Numbered from the stretch's first letter, positions 52,231-61,199 are shown. The stretch is 64,000 nucleotides of DNA from an uncultured Collinsella sp. (GCA_937995345.1 CALKKS010000007.1:124001-188000); one strand, 5' to 3'. Notes: generated from the sequence alone by a model not told the origin. Translations and numbers: made by a program.

Positions 52231-54216
52231 ATGAAGCTCGCGCTTGCACAGATCGATATGCGCCTGGGTGATATTGAGGGCATTTGCGGCCGCATCGAGG
52301 ACCAGGCTCGTCTGGCCCACGAGCGCGGGGCGCGCGTGCTGTGCGTTCCGGCTCCGCTCTTTATGGGCGCCATGCCCGGGGGCCTGGTGGGCACTGCCGA
52401 CTTTGAGCACGACATGCTTGCCGGCTTGACTGGTGTCGCCGAGCGTATCCAGGAGCTTGACATGATCTGCATCGTGCCCGCGGCGGTTTCGTTTGAGGGC
52501 CAGCCGCTGCTCGACTACATGATGCTCAAGGACGGTCATGTGGTGCCGGCGCGTTCGAGCATTGCCCTGCAGCGTGGTGAGAACAACGACACGCGTTGGG
52601 CGCCGCCGGTGTTCGACGTGGACGGCGTGCGCATTGCCGTGATCTTCGACCTGGACCGCGAGCTCGAGATGCTTCCGACTGGCGTCGACCTCATTGCCTA
52701 TTTCCAGTTCAACGCATTCGATATGACCGACCGCGAGACCGCTGCCGTTGCCGCCGTGCGCAGTGGAGCCTACCGCAAGATCGCATCCAAGCGTAGCGTG
52801 TGGTTTGCCTGCATGGCGCCGGTCGGTGCGTACGACGAGTCGGTGTATACCGGCGGGTCGTTTGTGCTCGATGACTGCGGCCGCGTGGTGGCCCAGGCGC
52901 CGTGTTTTGAGGAAAGCCTGCTGGTCCAGGAGATTCAGCGCGGCGTGATGCTCGACGCTCTGGAGGACCATGAGCTGCCCGAGTTTCGCTCCGAGGAGTG
53001 GCTGTGGCAGGCGCTGGTACTTGCCGTGCGCGACAACGCCCGCGCCCACGGTACGTCGCGCGCCGTGGTGGCGCTCGAGGGCGACCTGCCGTCGTCCCTG
53101 CTGGCAGCGCTTGCCGTCGATGCCCTGGGTCCGCGCAATGTGATCGGCCTGGTGCTGGGGCGCAACCGCATCTTTACGCCGGCGCAGGAAGAGGCCGAGG
53201 CTGCCCGCTGTGCCGCCGTCCGCGCCATCGCCGAGCGTCTGCACATTCGCACCGTCGAGCGCGATGCACCGGATGCGGCGCGTGTGCTCGATCGCGACGT
53301 GTCGGCGGGCGATGCCGAGCGTCTGCGCTCGCGCACGCTGGGCCTCATGCTGGAGGACACGGCGCTCGAGCTGGGTGCGATGGCGCTGAGCCCGCTGTCC
53401 AAAACCGAGTACGCGCTGGCGGCGCCGGCGCTTTGCGGCGGCTACCAGGGCGATTACGCGCCCTTTGGCGATGTGTACCTGTCGGCGCTTGAGTTTGTGG
53501 CGCGTGTGCGCAACCGCACGTCTGCCGTGGTGCCCCAAGAGCTCGTGACGCTCAACGCGGTGGAAGATTGTATGGAACGCGTGCTAGCGCAGGCGCTCTC
53601 GACGCTCGACGGTCCGGTCGATATGCTCGACCGCGCGGCACAGCTGCTCGGCGGGCTCGAGCCGGGTGAGGTCGATGGTGCGCTCGAGGCGCACGTGGAC
53701 CGCAATCGATCTTTCGACGACATCCCGATGGCCGCCGGCAAGCCCGAGGCCTGCTCGCTGCTGCTGATGCTCGTGCGTCAGGGCGAGGCCGCCCGCCGCA
53801 TGCTGCCGACGGTGCCGATCGTCTCTGCCCGTTCGTTTGCCGAGCGCGCCTGGCCGTACATGCTTGCGTGGTCCGATCTGGGGCTCAACGGCAAGGAGCG
53901 CATGACGGTTGATTCGCTGGCGCGCGCCGAGGTGCGTCGCTTTGCCGACGACGATACGAGTGACCGTATGCGCGGTGAGATGATGGGCATTTTGGGTGAG
54001 CTGCTGGGTATTTCGCCCGAGCAGATGGAGGAGCTGCGCTCCGAGGACGGCCAGCGCCGCCTGCACGAGGGTATGAAAAAGTTTGAGGGCGAGGTCCAGG
54101 ACGCCATCGATAAGATGATGGGCGGCCAGGGCGGACCGCAAGGTAGTCCCCAGGGTGGCCCGATGCCGCATCCGCCGGTTGATCCCCGACAGTTCCCATT
54201 CTTCTCGCAGAACTAA
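52231..54216 (+). CDS. NadE-like protein with eroded catalytic sites
   Basis: A 661-aa protein with the two-domain layout of glutamine-dependent NAD+ synthetase: an N-terminal nitrilase-like domain (LALAQIDMRLGDIEG start) and a C-terminal synthetase-like domain. The nitrilase triad seems lost: the Glu of PExxxxG is replaced (VPAPLFMG, A41), the Lys region reads ARSSIALQRG, and the Cys strand reads AVIFDLD (F139). The synthetase P-loop SGGxDS reads LEGDLPSS. The last 80 residues are a Gly/Pro/Gln-rich tail after a helical region. It is probably a non-catalytic paralogue with a structural or regulatory role, or a divergent enzyme of another kind. AAAGGG precedes the ATG. Confidence 0.65.
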   Translation: MKLALAQIDMRLGDIEGICGRIEDQARLAHERGARVLCVPAPLFMGAMPGGLVGTADFEHDMLAGLTGVAERIQELDMICIVPAAVSFEGQPLLDYMMLKDGHVVPARSSIALQRGENNDTRWAPPVFDVDGVRIAVIFDLDRELEMLPTGVDLIAYFQFNAFDMTDRETAAVAAVRSGAYRKIASKRSVWFACMAPVGAYDESVYTGGSFVLDDCGRVVAQAPCFEESLLVQEIQRGVMLDALEDHELPEFRSEEWLWQALVLAVRDNARAHGTSRAVVALEGDLPSSLLAALAVDALGPRNVIGLVLGRNRIFTPAQEEAEAARCAAVRAIAERLHIRTVERDAPDAARVLDRDVSAGDAERLRSRTLGLMLEDTALELGAMALSPLSKTEYALAAPALCGGYQGDYAPFGDVYLSALEFVARVRNRTSAVVPQELVTLNAVEDCMERVLAQALSTLDGPVDMLDRAAQLLGGLEPGEVDGALEAHVDRNRSFDDIPMAAGKPEACSLLLMLVRQGEAARRMLPTVPIVSARSFAERAWPYMLAWSDLGLNGKERMTVDSLARAEVRRFADDDTSDRMRGEMMGILGELLGISPEQMEELRSEDGQRRLHEGMKKFEGEVQDAIDKMMGGQGGPQGSPQGGPMPHPPVDPRQFPFFSQN

Positions 54217-54234
54217 ACTGGGGATGGGGCCAAG

Positions 54235-54262
54235 GTTACGCGGTTTTGCCAAACCGCGTAAC
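54235..54262. repeat. 12-bp perfect hairpin
   Basis: GTTACGCGGTTT/AAACCGCGTAAC with a 4-nt loop, 19 bp after the NadE-like gene. No U-run follows. Confidence 0.75.
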
Positions 54263-54301
54263 GAGTCGACGCTGCGCGAGCCCCTGCCGGGCAATCTGCC
54301 G

Positions 54302-54347
54302 CTCAAACCGTCGCTTGCGTACAGAAGTACGCGGCGCTCCTCTTTCG
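54302..54347 (+). repeat. 46-bp element, copy 2
   Basis: Matches the minus strand of 6078-6123 (CTCAAACCGTCGCT, GCGTAC, AAGTACGC, CGCTCCTCTTTCG). Outer arms CCCTGCCGGGCAA and TTGCCACGGCAGGG (about 54282-54368) enclose it. The whole lies in the spacer before ruvC. Confidence 0.75.
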
Positions 54348-54410
54348 CGACACCTTGCCACGGCAGGGACTCGCTCACTGACTTATGCTCAACCTATGGT
54401 TCAACCTTGC

Positions 54411-54455
54411 TTGCTAGATACGGTCGCTGTTGTGTTATTCTAGAACAGACGTTCG
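54411..54455 (+). promoter_or_regulatory. ruvCAB promoter with SOS (LexA) box
   Basis: AGAACAGACGTTCG (54442-54455) fits the Gram-positive/actinobacterial LexA box (GAAC-N4-GTTC with R-N-R-Y between). TATTCT (54436-54441) immediately upstream is the likely -10, with TTGCTA (54411-54416) as a weak -35. LexA bound here would cover the transcription start, giving DNA-damage induction of ruvCAB. Confidence 0.8.
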
Positions 54456-54510
54456 TGAATAGTGCGCGGGGCCTTGCCTTGTGCTGTGCTGGTGACGAGG
54501 GGAGGTTGGC

Positions 54511-55032
54511 TTGGTTATCTTGGGCATTGACCCCGGTTTGGCTCATACGGGTTGGGGGATTATCGAGGAGCGGCGTGGCGAGGTTCGCTGTCGCGCCTAC
54601 GGTTGTATCGAGACCAGCGCGGGCAGCCCGCTCGCGGTGCGCCTGTCGCATATTGCCCGCGACCTCAAGGGCGTTGTCGAACGCTATCGACCCGATACCG
54701 CTGCCATCGAGAGCATTTACTTTGGCGCCAACGTTCGCTCGGCCATTCCTACGGCGCATGCCCGCGGCGCTGCGCTTGTGGCACTTTCGGAGTGCGCGCT
54801 CGAGATTGGCGAGTACACGCCCATGCAGATTAAACAGGCTGTGGTGGGTACCGGCGCCGCAGATAAGCGGCAGGTCGCCTACATGGTGCGCACGCTCACG
54901 CAGCTCGACCACGACCCGCATCCCGACCATGCCGCCGATGCTCTGGCCTGCGCCATCTGCCATGTAAACCTCAGCCGCACCCGCGCCCTTACCGGTGGCG
55001 AGTTCTATCAACAGAGAGGAACCGGATACTGA
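54511..55032 (+). CDS. ruvC: Holliday junction endonuclease RuvC
   Basis: A 173-aa resolvase that cuts Holliday junctions. Acidic active-site residues sit in LGIDPGLAHTG, AIESIYFG and DHAADALACA. The start is TTG 54511, preceded by GAGGGGAGG; no ATG or GTG is available nearby that keeps the GIDPG strand. First gene of ruvCAB; its stop overlaps the ruvA start by one base (TGATG). Confidence 0.95.
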   Translation: MVILGIDPGLAHTGWGIIEERRGEVRCRAYGCIETSAGSPLAVRLSHIARDLKGVVERYRPDTAAIESIYFGANVRSAIPTAHARGAALVALSECALEIGEYTPMQIKQAVVGTGAADKRQVAYMVRTLTQLDHDPHPDHAADALACAICHVNLSRTRALTGGEFYQQRGTGY

Positions 55033-55652
55033 TGATTTCCCAGCTCCACGGAACGCTTGTCGAGGCCACGATGAGCTCCGCTGTCGTCGACGTGTCGGGC
55101 GTTGGCTTTGAACTCGGCATCTCGGGTAGCACTGCGGCCACGTTGCCGACGCCCGGCGGCGAGGTCCGCCTCTACACGCGTATGCAGGTGCGCGAGGACG
55201 CCATGACGCTCTTTGGGTTTGCCTCCAAGGACGAGCGCACGATGTTCGACCGGCTCGTGTCCGTCTCGGGTGTTGGTCCGCGCCTGGCACTCGCCGTGCT
55301 TTCCACCTATACCGTGGGGCAGCTGTATTCCCTGGTGATGGCCGAGGACGACAAGGGCATGGCCAAGGTGCCCGGCGTGGGCAAAAAGACCGCCCAGCGC
55401 CTCATCTTGGAGCTCAAGAGCACCTTTGCCAAGGACAAGGGCTTTGTGCCGGTCGATGCGATCCCCGGTCAGGTTGCGATGCCCGTGCCCGCCGCCGCTC
55501 CTTCGGCGATCGATGACGCCCGTGCGGCACTCCTTTCCATGGGCTTTAGCCCGCAGGAGACCGATGTCGCTCTGAGCGGGTATGATGGGCAGGATATGCG
55601 TGTCGAGGATTTGCTCGGCGCGGCTCTTAAGCGACTCGGAATGGATGCGTGA
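55032..55652 (+). CDS. ruvA: Holliday junction DNA helicase subunit RuvA
   Basis: A 206-aa junction-binding protein: N-terminal OB fold (MISQLHGTLVEATMSSAVVDVSGVGFEL), two helix-hairpin-helix motifs (VSGVGPRLALAVL, VPGVGKKTAQRL), and the C-terminal domain contacting RuvB (AALLSMGFSPQETDVAL). Translationally coupled to ruvC and to ruvB by TGATG overlaps. Confidence 0.95.
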   Translation: MISQLHGTLVEATMSSAVVDVSGVGFELGISGSTAATLPTPGGEVRLYTRMQVREDAMTLFGFASKDERTMFDRLVSVSGVGPRLALAVLSTYTVGQLYSLVMAEDDKGMAKVPGVGKKTAQRLILELKSTFAKDKGFVPVDAIPGQVAMPVPAAAPSAIDDARAALLSMGFSPQETDVALSGYDGQDMRVEDLLGAALKRLGMDA

Positions 55653-56719
55653 TGTGGGAAGCCGATGACTCTCAGGACCTGTGGACGACGCCTGGCAACT
55701 CGCCGGCGGCATCCATGGCGCACGGCGAGCGCATGGTGGGCTCGGAGCTGACGGCCGAGGACCTCGATGTCGACCGCACTTTGCGCCCCCAGCGCCTGGA
55801 CGATTACTGCGGCCAGGAGCACATCAAGCAGAGCCTGCGCGTGTTGATCGAAGCGGCGCAGAGCCGTGGCGAGACGCTCGACCACGTGATCTTCTCGGGC
55901 CCTCCGGGTCTGGGCAAGACCACGCTGGCTACGGTTATCGCCAACGAGCTGGGCGCTCAGATCAAGACCACGAGTGGCCCTGCCATCGCGCGCACCGGCG
56001 ACCTGGCAGCCATCCTTACTAACTTGCAGCCGGGTGATGTGCTGTTTATCGACGAGATCCACCGCCTCAACCGTTCGGTCGAGGAGGTCCTGTATCCCGC
56101 GATGGAGGACTTTGCCCTCGATATCGTGATTGGCAAGGGTCCGGCGGCGCGCTCGATTCGCCTGGATATTCCCAAGTTTACGCTGGTAGCGGCAACGACC
56201 CGCTCAGGCATGTTGACCGGCCCGTTGCGCGACCGCTTTGGCATTTCATATCGCCTGGATTACTACACGGTCGAGGAGCTCGCGCAGATTGTGACGCGCT
56301 CGGCGACTATCCTGGGTGTGACAATAGACCATCCGAGCGCGCTCGAGATCGGCTCACGCTCGCGTGGCACGCCGCGCTTGGCTAACCGTTTGCTCAAGCG
56401 CGTGCGCGACTATGCGCAGGTGCGTGGCAACGGTCCCATTGAGCTTGATATTTGCCGTCAGGCGCTCGAGTTCTTCGAGATCGATGAGCTTGGTCTGGAC
56501 TGGATGGATATTCGCATTTTGGAGACACTCGCTAAGACGTTCTCCGGACGTGCCGTGGGCCTGACAACGCTTGCCAGCGCGGTGGGCGAGGACCCGGGAA
56601 CGCTCGAGGATGTCTATGAGCCCTATCTGCTGCAGTGCGGCTTGATGATTCGTACGCCGCAGGGCCGTCAGGCAACCCTTCGCACCTTTGAGCATTTGGG
56701 AATTGAGCCGACCGTTTAG
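55652..56719 (+). CDS. ruvB: Holliday junction branch-migration ATPase RuvB
   Basis: A 355-aa AAA+ motor driving branch migration with RuvA. Walker A GPPGLGKTTLA, Walker B FIDEIHRLNR, sensor 1 AATTRSG, arginine-rich RGTPRLANRLLKRVRDY, then a winged-helix end (TPQGRQAT). ATG 55652 overlaps the ruvA stop; a GTG one codon earlier is possible. Confidence 0.96.
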   Translation: MWEADDSQDLWTTPGNSPAASMAHGERMVGSELTAEDLDVDRTLRPQRLDDYCGQEHIKQSLRVLIEAAQSRGETLDHVIFSGPPGLGKTTLATVIANELGAQIKTTSGPAIARTGDLAAILTNLQPGDVLFIDEIHRLNRSVEEVLYPAMEDFALDIVIGKGPAARSIRLDIPKFTLVAATTRSGMLTGPLRDRFGISYRLDYYTVEELAQIVTRSATILGVTIDHPSALEIGSRSRGTPRLANRLLKRVRDYAQVRGNGPIELDICRQALEFFEIDELGLDWMDIRILETLAKTFSGRAVGLTTLASAVGEDPGTLEDVYEPYLLQCGLMIRTPQGRQATLRTFEHLGIEPTV

Positions 56720-56850
56720 GACGGGTCTGTAGGCTATCGCTGAGCATTGGATAAACAAATCGCCGTTTGTCGGTTGCGGGTGCTTTACTATTGCGCGCCC
56801 GTGCTATGCTGAATTGGTCTTTTTCTCATCCGGTAACGAAAGGACCGCCC

Positions 56851-58518
56851 ATGCCTACTGACATCGAAATCGCACGTTCTGTTACGCCGCTGCCTATTAC
56901 CGAGGTGGCCAAGAACGCCGGCGTCGACGTTAAGCATCTGATTCCGTACGGCTTTGACAAGGCAAAGGTCGACTATTCCCTGCTCAATGAGCCAACTGAT
57001 CACCAGGCCAAGCTTGTCCTCGTGACCGCTATCAATCCCACGCCCGCAGGCGAGGGCAAGACCACCACGACCATCGGCCTGGCCGATGGCTTGCGCCGTC
57101 GCGGCGTCAAGAGCGCCGTGGCCCTGCGCGAGCCTTCGCTCGGCCCCGTCTTTGGCGTCAAGGGCGGTGCCGCCGGCGGCGGTTGGGCGCAGGTCATCCC
57201 CATGGAGGACATCAACCTGCACTTTACCGGTGACTTCCATGCTATTGGTGCCGCCAACAATCTGCTGGCCGCCATGCTCGACAACCATATTCAGCAGGGC
57301 AACCAGCTCGGTATCGATGTTAAGCGCATCACTTGGAAGCGCGTTGTCGATATGAACGACCGTCAGCTGCGCCATGTCATCGACGGCATTGGCGGCAAGG
57401 CCCAGGGAGTGCCGCGCGAGGATGGCTTCGACATCACTGTTGCCTCCGAGGTCATGGCAATCCTGTGCCTGTCCACGAGCATCAACGATCTTAAGGAGCG
57501 CCTGGGCGAGATTGTTGTCGGCTACAGCTTTGCTGGCGAGCCTGTTTGCGCCCGTGATCTTAAGGCTCAGGGTGCCATGGCGGCCCTGCTCAAGGACGCG
57601 CTCAAGCCCAATCTGGTGCAGACGCTCGAGGGCACGCCTGCGTTTGTTCACGGCGGTCCCTTCGCCAATATCGCCCACGGCTGCAACTCCATCATGGCCA
57701 CCCGCATGGCCATGCGCTTTGGCGACGTCGCGATTACCGAGGCCGGTTTCGGCGCCGACCTGGGTGCCGAGAAGTTCCTCGACATCAAGTGCCGCATGAC
57801 GGGTGTTCGCCCCAGCGCCGTCGTGATTGTCGCCACCGCCCGTGCGCTTAAGTACAACGGCGGCGTTGCCAAGGCAGATCTCAACGAGGAGAACCTCGAG
57901 GCCCTTGAGGCCGGTATGCCCAACCTGCTGCGTCACGTCGACAACATCCAGAACGTCTACGGTCTGCCCTGCGTGGTCGCCATCAACCGTTTCCCGACGG
58001 ATACCGAGGCCGAGCTTGCGCTCATCGAGTCCGAGTGCCAGAAGCTCGGCGTCAACGTTAAGCTTTCCGAGGTTTGGGCCAAGGGCGGCGAGGGCGCTCT
58101 CGGTCTGGCCGACGAGGTCATGCGCCTGATTGAGCAGCCGAGCGAGCTCAAGTTTGCCTACGAGGACGGTGCCGATGTGGCCGACGCCCTCGAGGCCGTT
58201 GCTACCAAGGTCTACCGCGCCGACGGCGTTGACTTTACGCCGGCTGCCAAGCGTCAGCTTGCCGAGCTGCGCGAGAACGGCTTTGGCAACCTGCCGGTGT
58301 GCGTGGCCAAGACACAGTACAGCTTTAGCGACAACGCCAAGGCGCTGGGCGCTCCCGAGGGCTTCCGCATCACGGTGCGCGAGCTTAAGGTTTCCGCCGG
58401 TGCCCACTTTGTGGTCGCGCTGACCGGCAGCGTTCTGACCATGCCGGGCCTGCCCAAGGTCCCCGCGGCCGAGAACATCGACGTCGACAACGACGGCAAC
58501 ATCACCGGTCTGTTCTAA
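56851..58518 (+). CDS. fhs: Formate-tetrahydrofolate ligase
   Basis: A 555-aa ATP-dependent enzyme forming 10-formyl-THF from formate, feeding purine synthesis and one-carbon pathways. P-loop TPAGEGKTTTTIGL, REPSLGPVFGVKGGAAGGGWAQVIPMEDINLH and FTGDFHA are all intact. GAAAGGA precedes ATG 56851. TATGCT (56805-56810) may be its -10. It is a single gene with its own terminator; codon bias suggests strong expression. I see no folate riboswitch in the leader. Confidence 0.95.
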   Translation: MPTDIEIARSVTPLPITEVAKNAGVDVKHLIPYGFDKAKVDYSLLNEPTDHQAKLVLVTAINPTPAGEGKTTTTIGLADGLRRRGVKSAVALREPSLGPVFGVKGGAAGGGWAQVIPMEDINLHFTGDFHAIGAANNLLAAMLDNHIQQGNQLGIDVKRITWKRVVDMNDRQLRHVIDGIGGKAQGVPREDGFDITVASEVMAILCLSTSINDLKERLGEIVVGYSFAGEPVCARDLKAQGAMAALLKDALKPNLVQTLEGTPAFVHGGPFANIAHGCNSIMATRMAMRFGDVAITEAGFGADLGAEKFLDIKCRMTGVRPSAVVIVATARALKYNGGVAKADLNEENLEALEAGMPNLLRHVDNIQNVYGLPCVVAINRFPTDTEAELALIESECQKLGVNVKLSEVWAKGGEGALGLADEVMRLIEQPSELKFAYEDGADVADALEAVATKVYRADGVDFTPAAKRQLAELRENGFGNLPVCVAKTQYSFSDNAKALGAPEGFRITVRELKVSAGAHFVVALTGSVLTMPGLPKVPAAENIDVDNDGNITGLF

Positions 58519-58543
58519 GCCCGCCGTCCATAGCCGCTTGCCC

Positions 58544-58579
58544 GCCCCGCCGCGCCACCAAGGCCCGGCGGGGCTTTTT
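58544..58579 (+). terminator. Terminator of fhs
   Basis: GCCCCGCCG/CGGCGGGGC, 13-nt loop, TTTTT. Confidence 0.9.
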
Positions 58580-58658
58580 GATCCCAAGGGGGCGGAAGAA
58601 AACGGATTATGTTGGGGCTGCTGGGTCAATGAGGCTATCTTCATGGTGCCGTTCGCCC

Positions 58659-58810
58659 AAAACTATGCCGGTTTACTACGATGAATCGGTATACCTCGAC
58701 CATATCTGGATTTTCCGATAATGACCGATTCGTCTACCTGCGGTTTTATTTTTCTGTAACGTAGCGTGCTCAGGTTCGGGCGATTTATCGTAGTAAACCG
58801 GCATAGTTTT
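58659..58810. repeat. Long palindromic element (TACTACG family), copy 1
   Basis: 58659-58681 and 58788-58810 are perfect 23-bp inverted repeats (core GGTTTACTACGA). Between them lie TCGACCAT and CTACCTGCGGTTTT, which recur in the same order in the element at 61060-61199. The remainder of the fhs-to-58918 gap has no other feature. Confidence 0.8.
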
Positions 58811-58917
58811 GGACGTGGCGGCAATGTTGCGCAACAAGAATGGGGATTTCTCTCGTACGGTCTAGTTGGAAGAATTGCGCGGGCGCATTGCGGCTGCGAC
58901 GAGAGACGGGAGATGCG

Positions 58918-60939
58918 ATGTATTGCACCAAGTGCGGAGCTCAGATACCAGATGGCTCCACGTTTTGCACGAGCTGCGGAGCACGCGTGGACGGAGTTGA
59001 AGACCAGGCGGAGCCTGTGGCGTTTCCGGTAGGGGTTGCGCCGGCGTCCGCTCCTGTGGGACAGCAAGCTCCTCAGGGTACCCCGGTTCATATGGCGGCG
59101 CAGCCTCGTTATGAGGAGCCTATGACTGAGCCTGCTGAGGCCGCTCAGCCGTTTGTTCCGACGCCGCAGCCCAAGAAGCCCAAGCACAGGGGCCGTATCG
59201 TCGCTGCCGTTATCGGCGGTGTTGCCGTTGTCGCCATTGTCGCCACTATCGTGATCGTGCTGCGTATCGGCGCGTCGTCCGAGGTGACTTCGGGTGGGAA
59301 GGGCTACGTTGTCTGCGCATGTGAGACCAAAGTGCTGCCCAAGAACAGCAAAGGAAAAAAGCTCAAGAGCTATACCGTCGAGCTGGCGCCGGTGTCCGGC
59401 AAGGGCAAGAGCTACACCATCAAAGTGGACGGCGAGGACGGCTTTGCCATGGAGGACTTTGGCGAGCTGCCCGATCAGAAGTACCAGATGACCATTACCT
59501 CGGGCAAGGGCAAAAAGAAGAGCACGACCACCATGAAGGTGGACTACGCCAAGGAAGGCTCGGACGCCCCTAAGAGCGTTGAGCTCACGCAGTCCAAGAA
59601 GGAGGCCAAGGCTTCTGCCAAGGCGGCAGTCAAGACGGCAAACGAGCTGTTCACCGACAAGATCCTCGAGTACCAAAAGAAGTACGGCGAGGGCGAGGCT
59701 GTCGAGTTCGATGAATACACGTATGGAGCCCAGGGTGTTGCTTACGCCAAACTTGTTGACTTTGATGGCGATGGTCAAGATGAGCTGCTGATTGAGTATT
59801 CCGATGAACCGGTGGACCGTGGGGATAACGCAGCCGCTGCGCATCTTGAGGTCTGGGCGTATAAGAATGGCGAGATTGAGAAGGTCTACACGCCAGAGGT
59901 AAACGTATCTCATCAGGAGGCGTGTGTGTCTGTCTGGCTTGATGAATACGAGGGCAAGATTGGTTTTTCGCAGTGGTACGACCATGGGACAGCAATTAAA
60001 CAAAGCGATCTCTCTGGTGAAAGTGGTCCTTCTACTCACGAATACCAAGTTAAATTCATTGGCTACGACGGCAAGTCATTCAAAGCCATGACCGACCTTG
60101 CTGCCCCGAATGAAGTCGGTTCTGCCTCTTTGGGCGGTTTCGGTTTCTTGTATGCCGACGAGAGCTCGGTTAACAGCACCATTGGCACGGTCGCCACGAC
60201 GCTGGAGCAGTTGAAGTCGAAGGACGCCGGCGACAATGCGCAGGCGAGCTACGAGGCCGTCTCTGCCACGCAGAATGTCGATTTTACGGCTGCGGTTGGC
60301 GAAGGCCCGCTGGACCCGTCCCCCGATGACACGTGCCAGATTACGGCTACGTGGACCTATCCCCAAGTGAAGGGACAGGGCGTGGGTGTCGCCAAGTTTA
60401 ACAAGGATATGGTTCAGCTCGTTGCGGACACGCTCGATGCGAGTAAGCAGGCCTCGATAGACGACGAGGACAGCCGCGTGACCATGATGTATACCGCCGA
60501 GATTGTCTCGATCGATGGCGATATCGCCTGCGTGCGAACCTACACCGATAGCTATCAACCTCCGTATCGATCGGAGCGAGTGACAAGGTCGGCGTTCTAC
60601 AACCTCAAGACGGGTGAGCAGGTTTCGCTCGAGGATTCGCTTGCGCAGCACGGGCTTTCGCTTGACACGCTCAAGAGTGAGGCAAAGCAGGCAATTAGGA
60701 CGGCAAAGCCGGATATAGACTCCGTGTCCGAAGACAACATCGACGATGACGATAACTTTACCGAGGATCATTTCTACTACGACGGCAAGGGCTATATCAT
60801 TGTCCTCGATACTGGTGAGTTTGACTGCATGGCATGGGATACGCACGGCCTGGTTGCGCACGCCTTCGACTCGAGCTATTCCTGCGGCCAGGATGTGACG
60901 CCCGAGCGAGCCAAGGCCACATGCGTGCCCAACGAGTAG
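58918..60939 (+). CDS. Zinc-ribbon membrane protein with extracytoplasmic DUF3298-like domain
   Basis: A 673-aa protein. It begins with a cytoplasmic zinc ribbon (MYCTKCGAQIPDGSTFCTSCG), then a Pro/Gln-rich linker and one transmembrane helix at about residues 98-122 (RIVAAVIGGVAVVAIVATIVIV). The rest is outside the membrane: a small beta domain, a Lys-rich helical stretch, a calcium-loop-like DFDGDGQDELL, and a C-terminal region resembling DUF4163/DUF3298 domains of RsiV-type anti-sigma factors (YTDSYQPPYRS, LKTGEQVSLEDSL). Function unknown; envelope sensing is a guess. Starts further upstream fall in the repeat, and ATG 58918 begins the ribbon. Confidence 0.8.
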   Translation: MYCTKCGAQIPDGSTFCTSCGARVDGVEDQAEPVAFPVGVAPASAPVGQQAPQGTPVHMAAQPRYEEPMTEPAEAAQPFVPTPQPKKPKHRGRIVAAVIGGVAVVAIVATIVIVLRIGASSEVTSGGKGYVVCACETKVLPKNSKGKKLKSYTVELAPVSGKGKSYTIKVDGEDGFAMEDFGELPDQKYQMTITSGKGKKKSTTTMKVDYAKEGSDAPKSVELTQSKKEAKASAKAAVKTANELFTDKILEYQKKYGEGEAVEFDEYTYGAQGVAYAKLVDFDGDGQDELLIEYSDEPVDRGDNAAAAHLEVWAYKNGEIEKVYTPEVNVSHQEACVSVWLDEYEGKIGFSQWYDHGTAIKQSDLSGESGPSTHEYQVKFIGYDGKSFKAMTDLAAPNEVGSASLGGFGFLYADESSVNSTIGTVATTLEQLKSKDAGDNAQASYEAVSATQNVDFTAAVGEGPLDPSPDDTCQITATWTYPQVKGQGVGVAKFNKDMVQLVADTLDASKQASIDDEDSRVTMMYTAEIVSIDGDIACVRTYTDSYQPPYRSERVTRSAFYNLKTGEQVSLEDSLAQHGLSLDTLKSEAKQAIRTAKPDIDSVSEDNIDDDDNFTEDHFYYDGKGYIIVLDTGEFDCMAWDTHGLVAHAFDSSYSCGQDVTPERAKATCVPNE

Positions 60940-60967
60940 AGCAAAGCGGCAGGGAGTGATCTGAACT

Positions 60968-61008
60968 GTCCCCGGTGGCGCAAAACGCAGAGTCACCGGG
61001 GACTTTTT
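60968..61008 (+). terminator. Terminator of the zinc-ribbon membrane protein gene
   Basis: GTCCCCGGTG/CACCGGGGAC 10-bp perfect stem, 16-nt loop, TTTTT. Confidence 0.92.
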
Positions 61009-61059
61009 GATGCAAATTGGCTCCGAAATAAGCTGTCTGGGCCAGCCGCGCCACGAAAA

Positions 61060-61199
61060 GCGCCCATCTACTACGTTTACCGGGGTTAGACCGACCATGG
61101 AGCGTTTTTTAACAATGCGGCAAGACGTTTACCTGCGGTTTTGTTAACACAAATATGGCCATGGTTGGCACCCTTGGGTTAAACGTAGTAGATGGGCGC
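61060..61199. repeat. Long palindromic element (TACTACG family), copy 2
   Basis: 61060-61079 and 61180-61199 are perfect 20-bp inverted repeats (core ATCTACTACGTTTA). The interior shares CGACCAT and ACCTGCGGTTTT with copy 1 in the same order. The outer arms share the TACTACG core but otherwise differ, and within each copy the two arms match. Confidence 0.8.

Noticed and set aside
56720..56850. Leader of fhs checked for a tetrahydrofolate riboswitch
   Set aside because: The leader is too short and shows none of the conserved pairings of known folate riboswitches.
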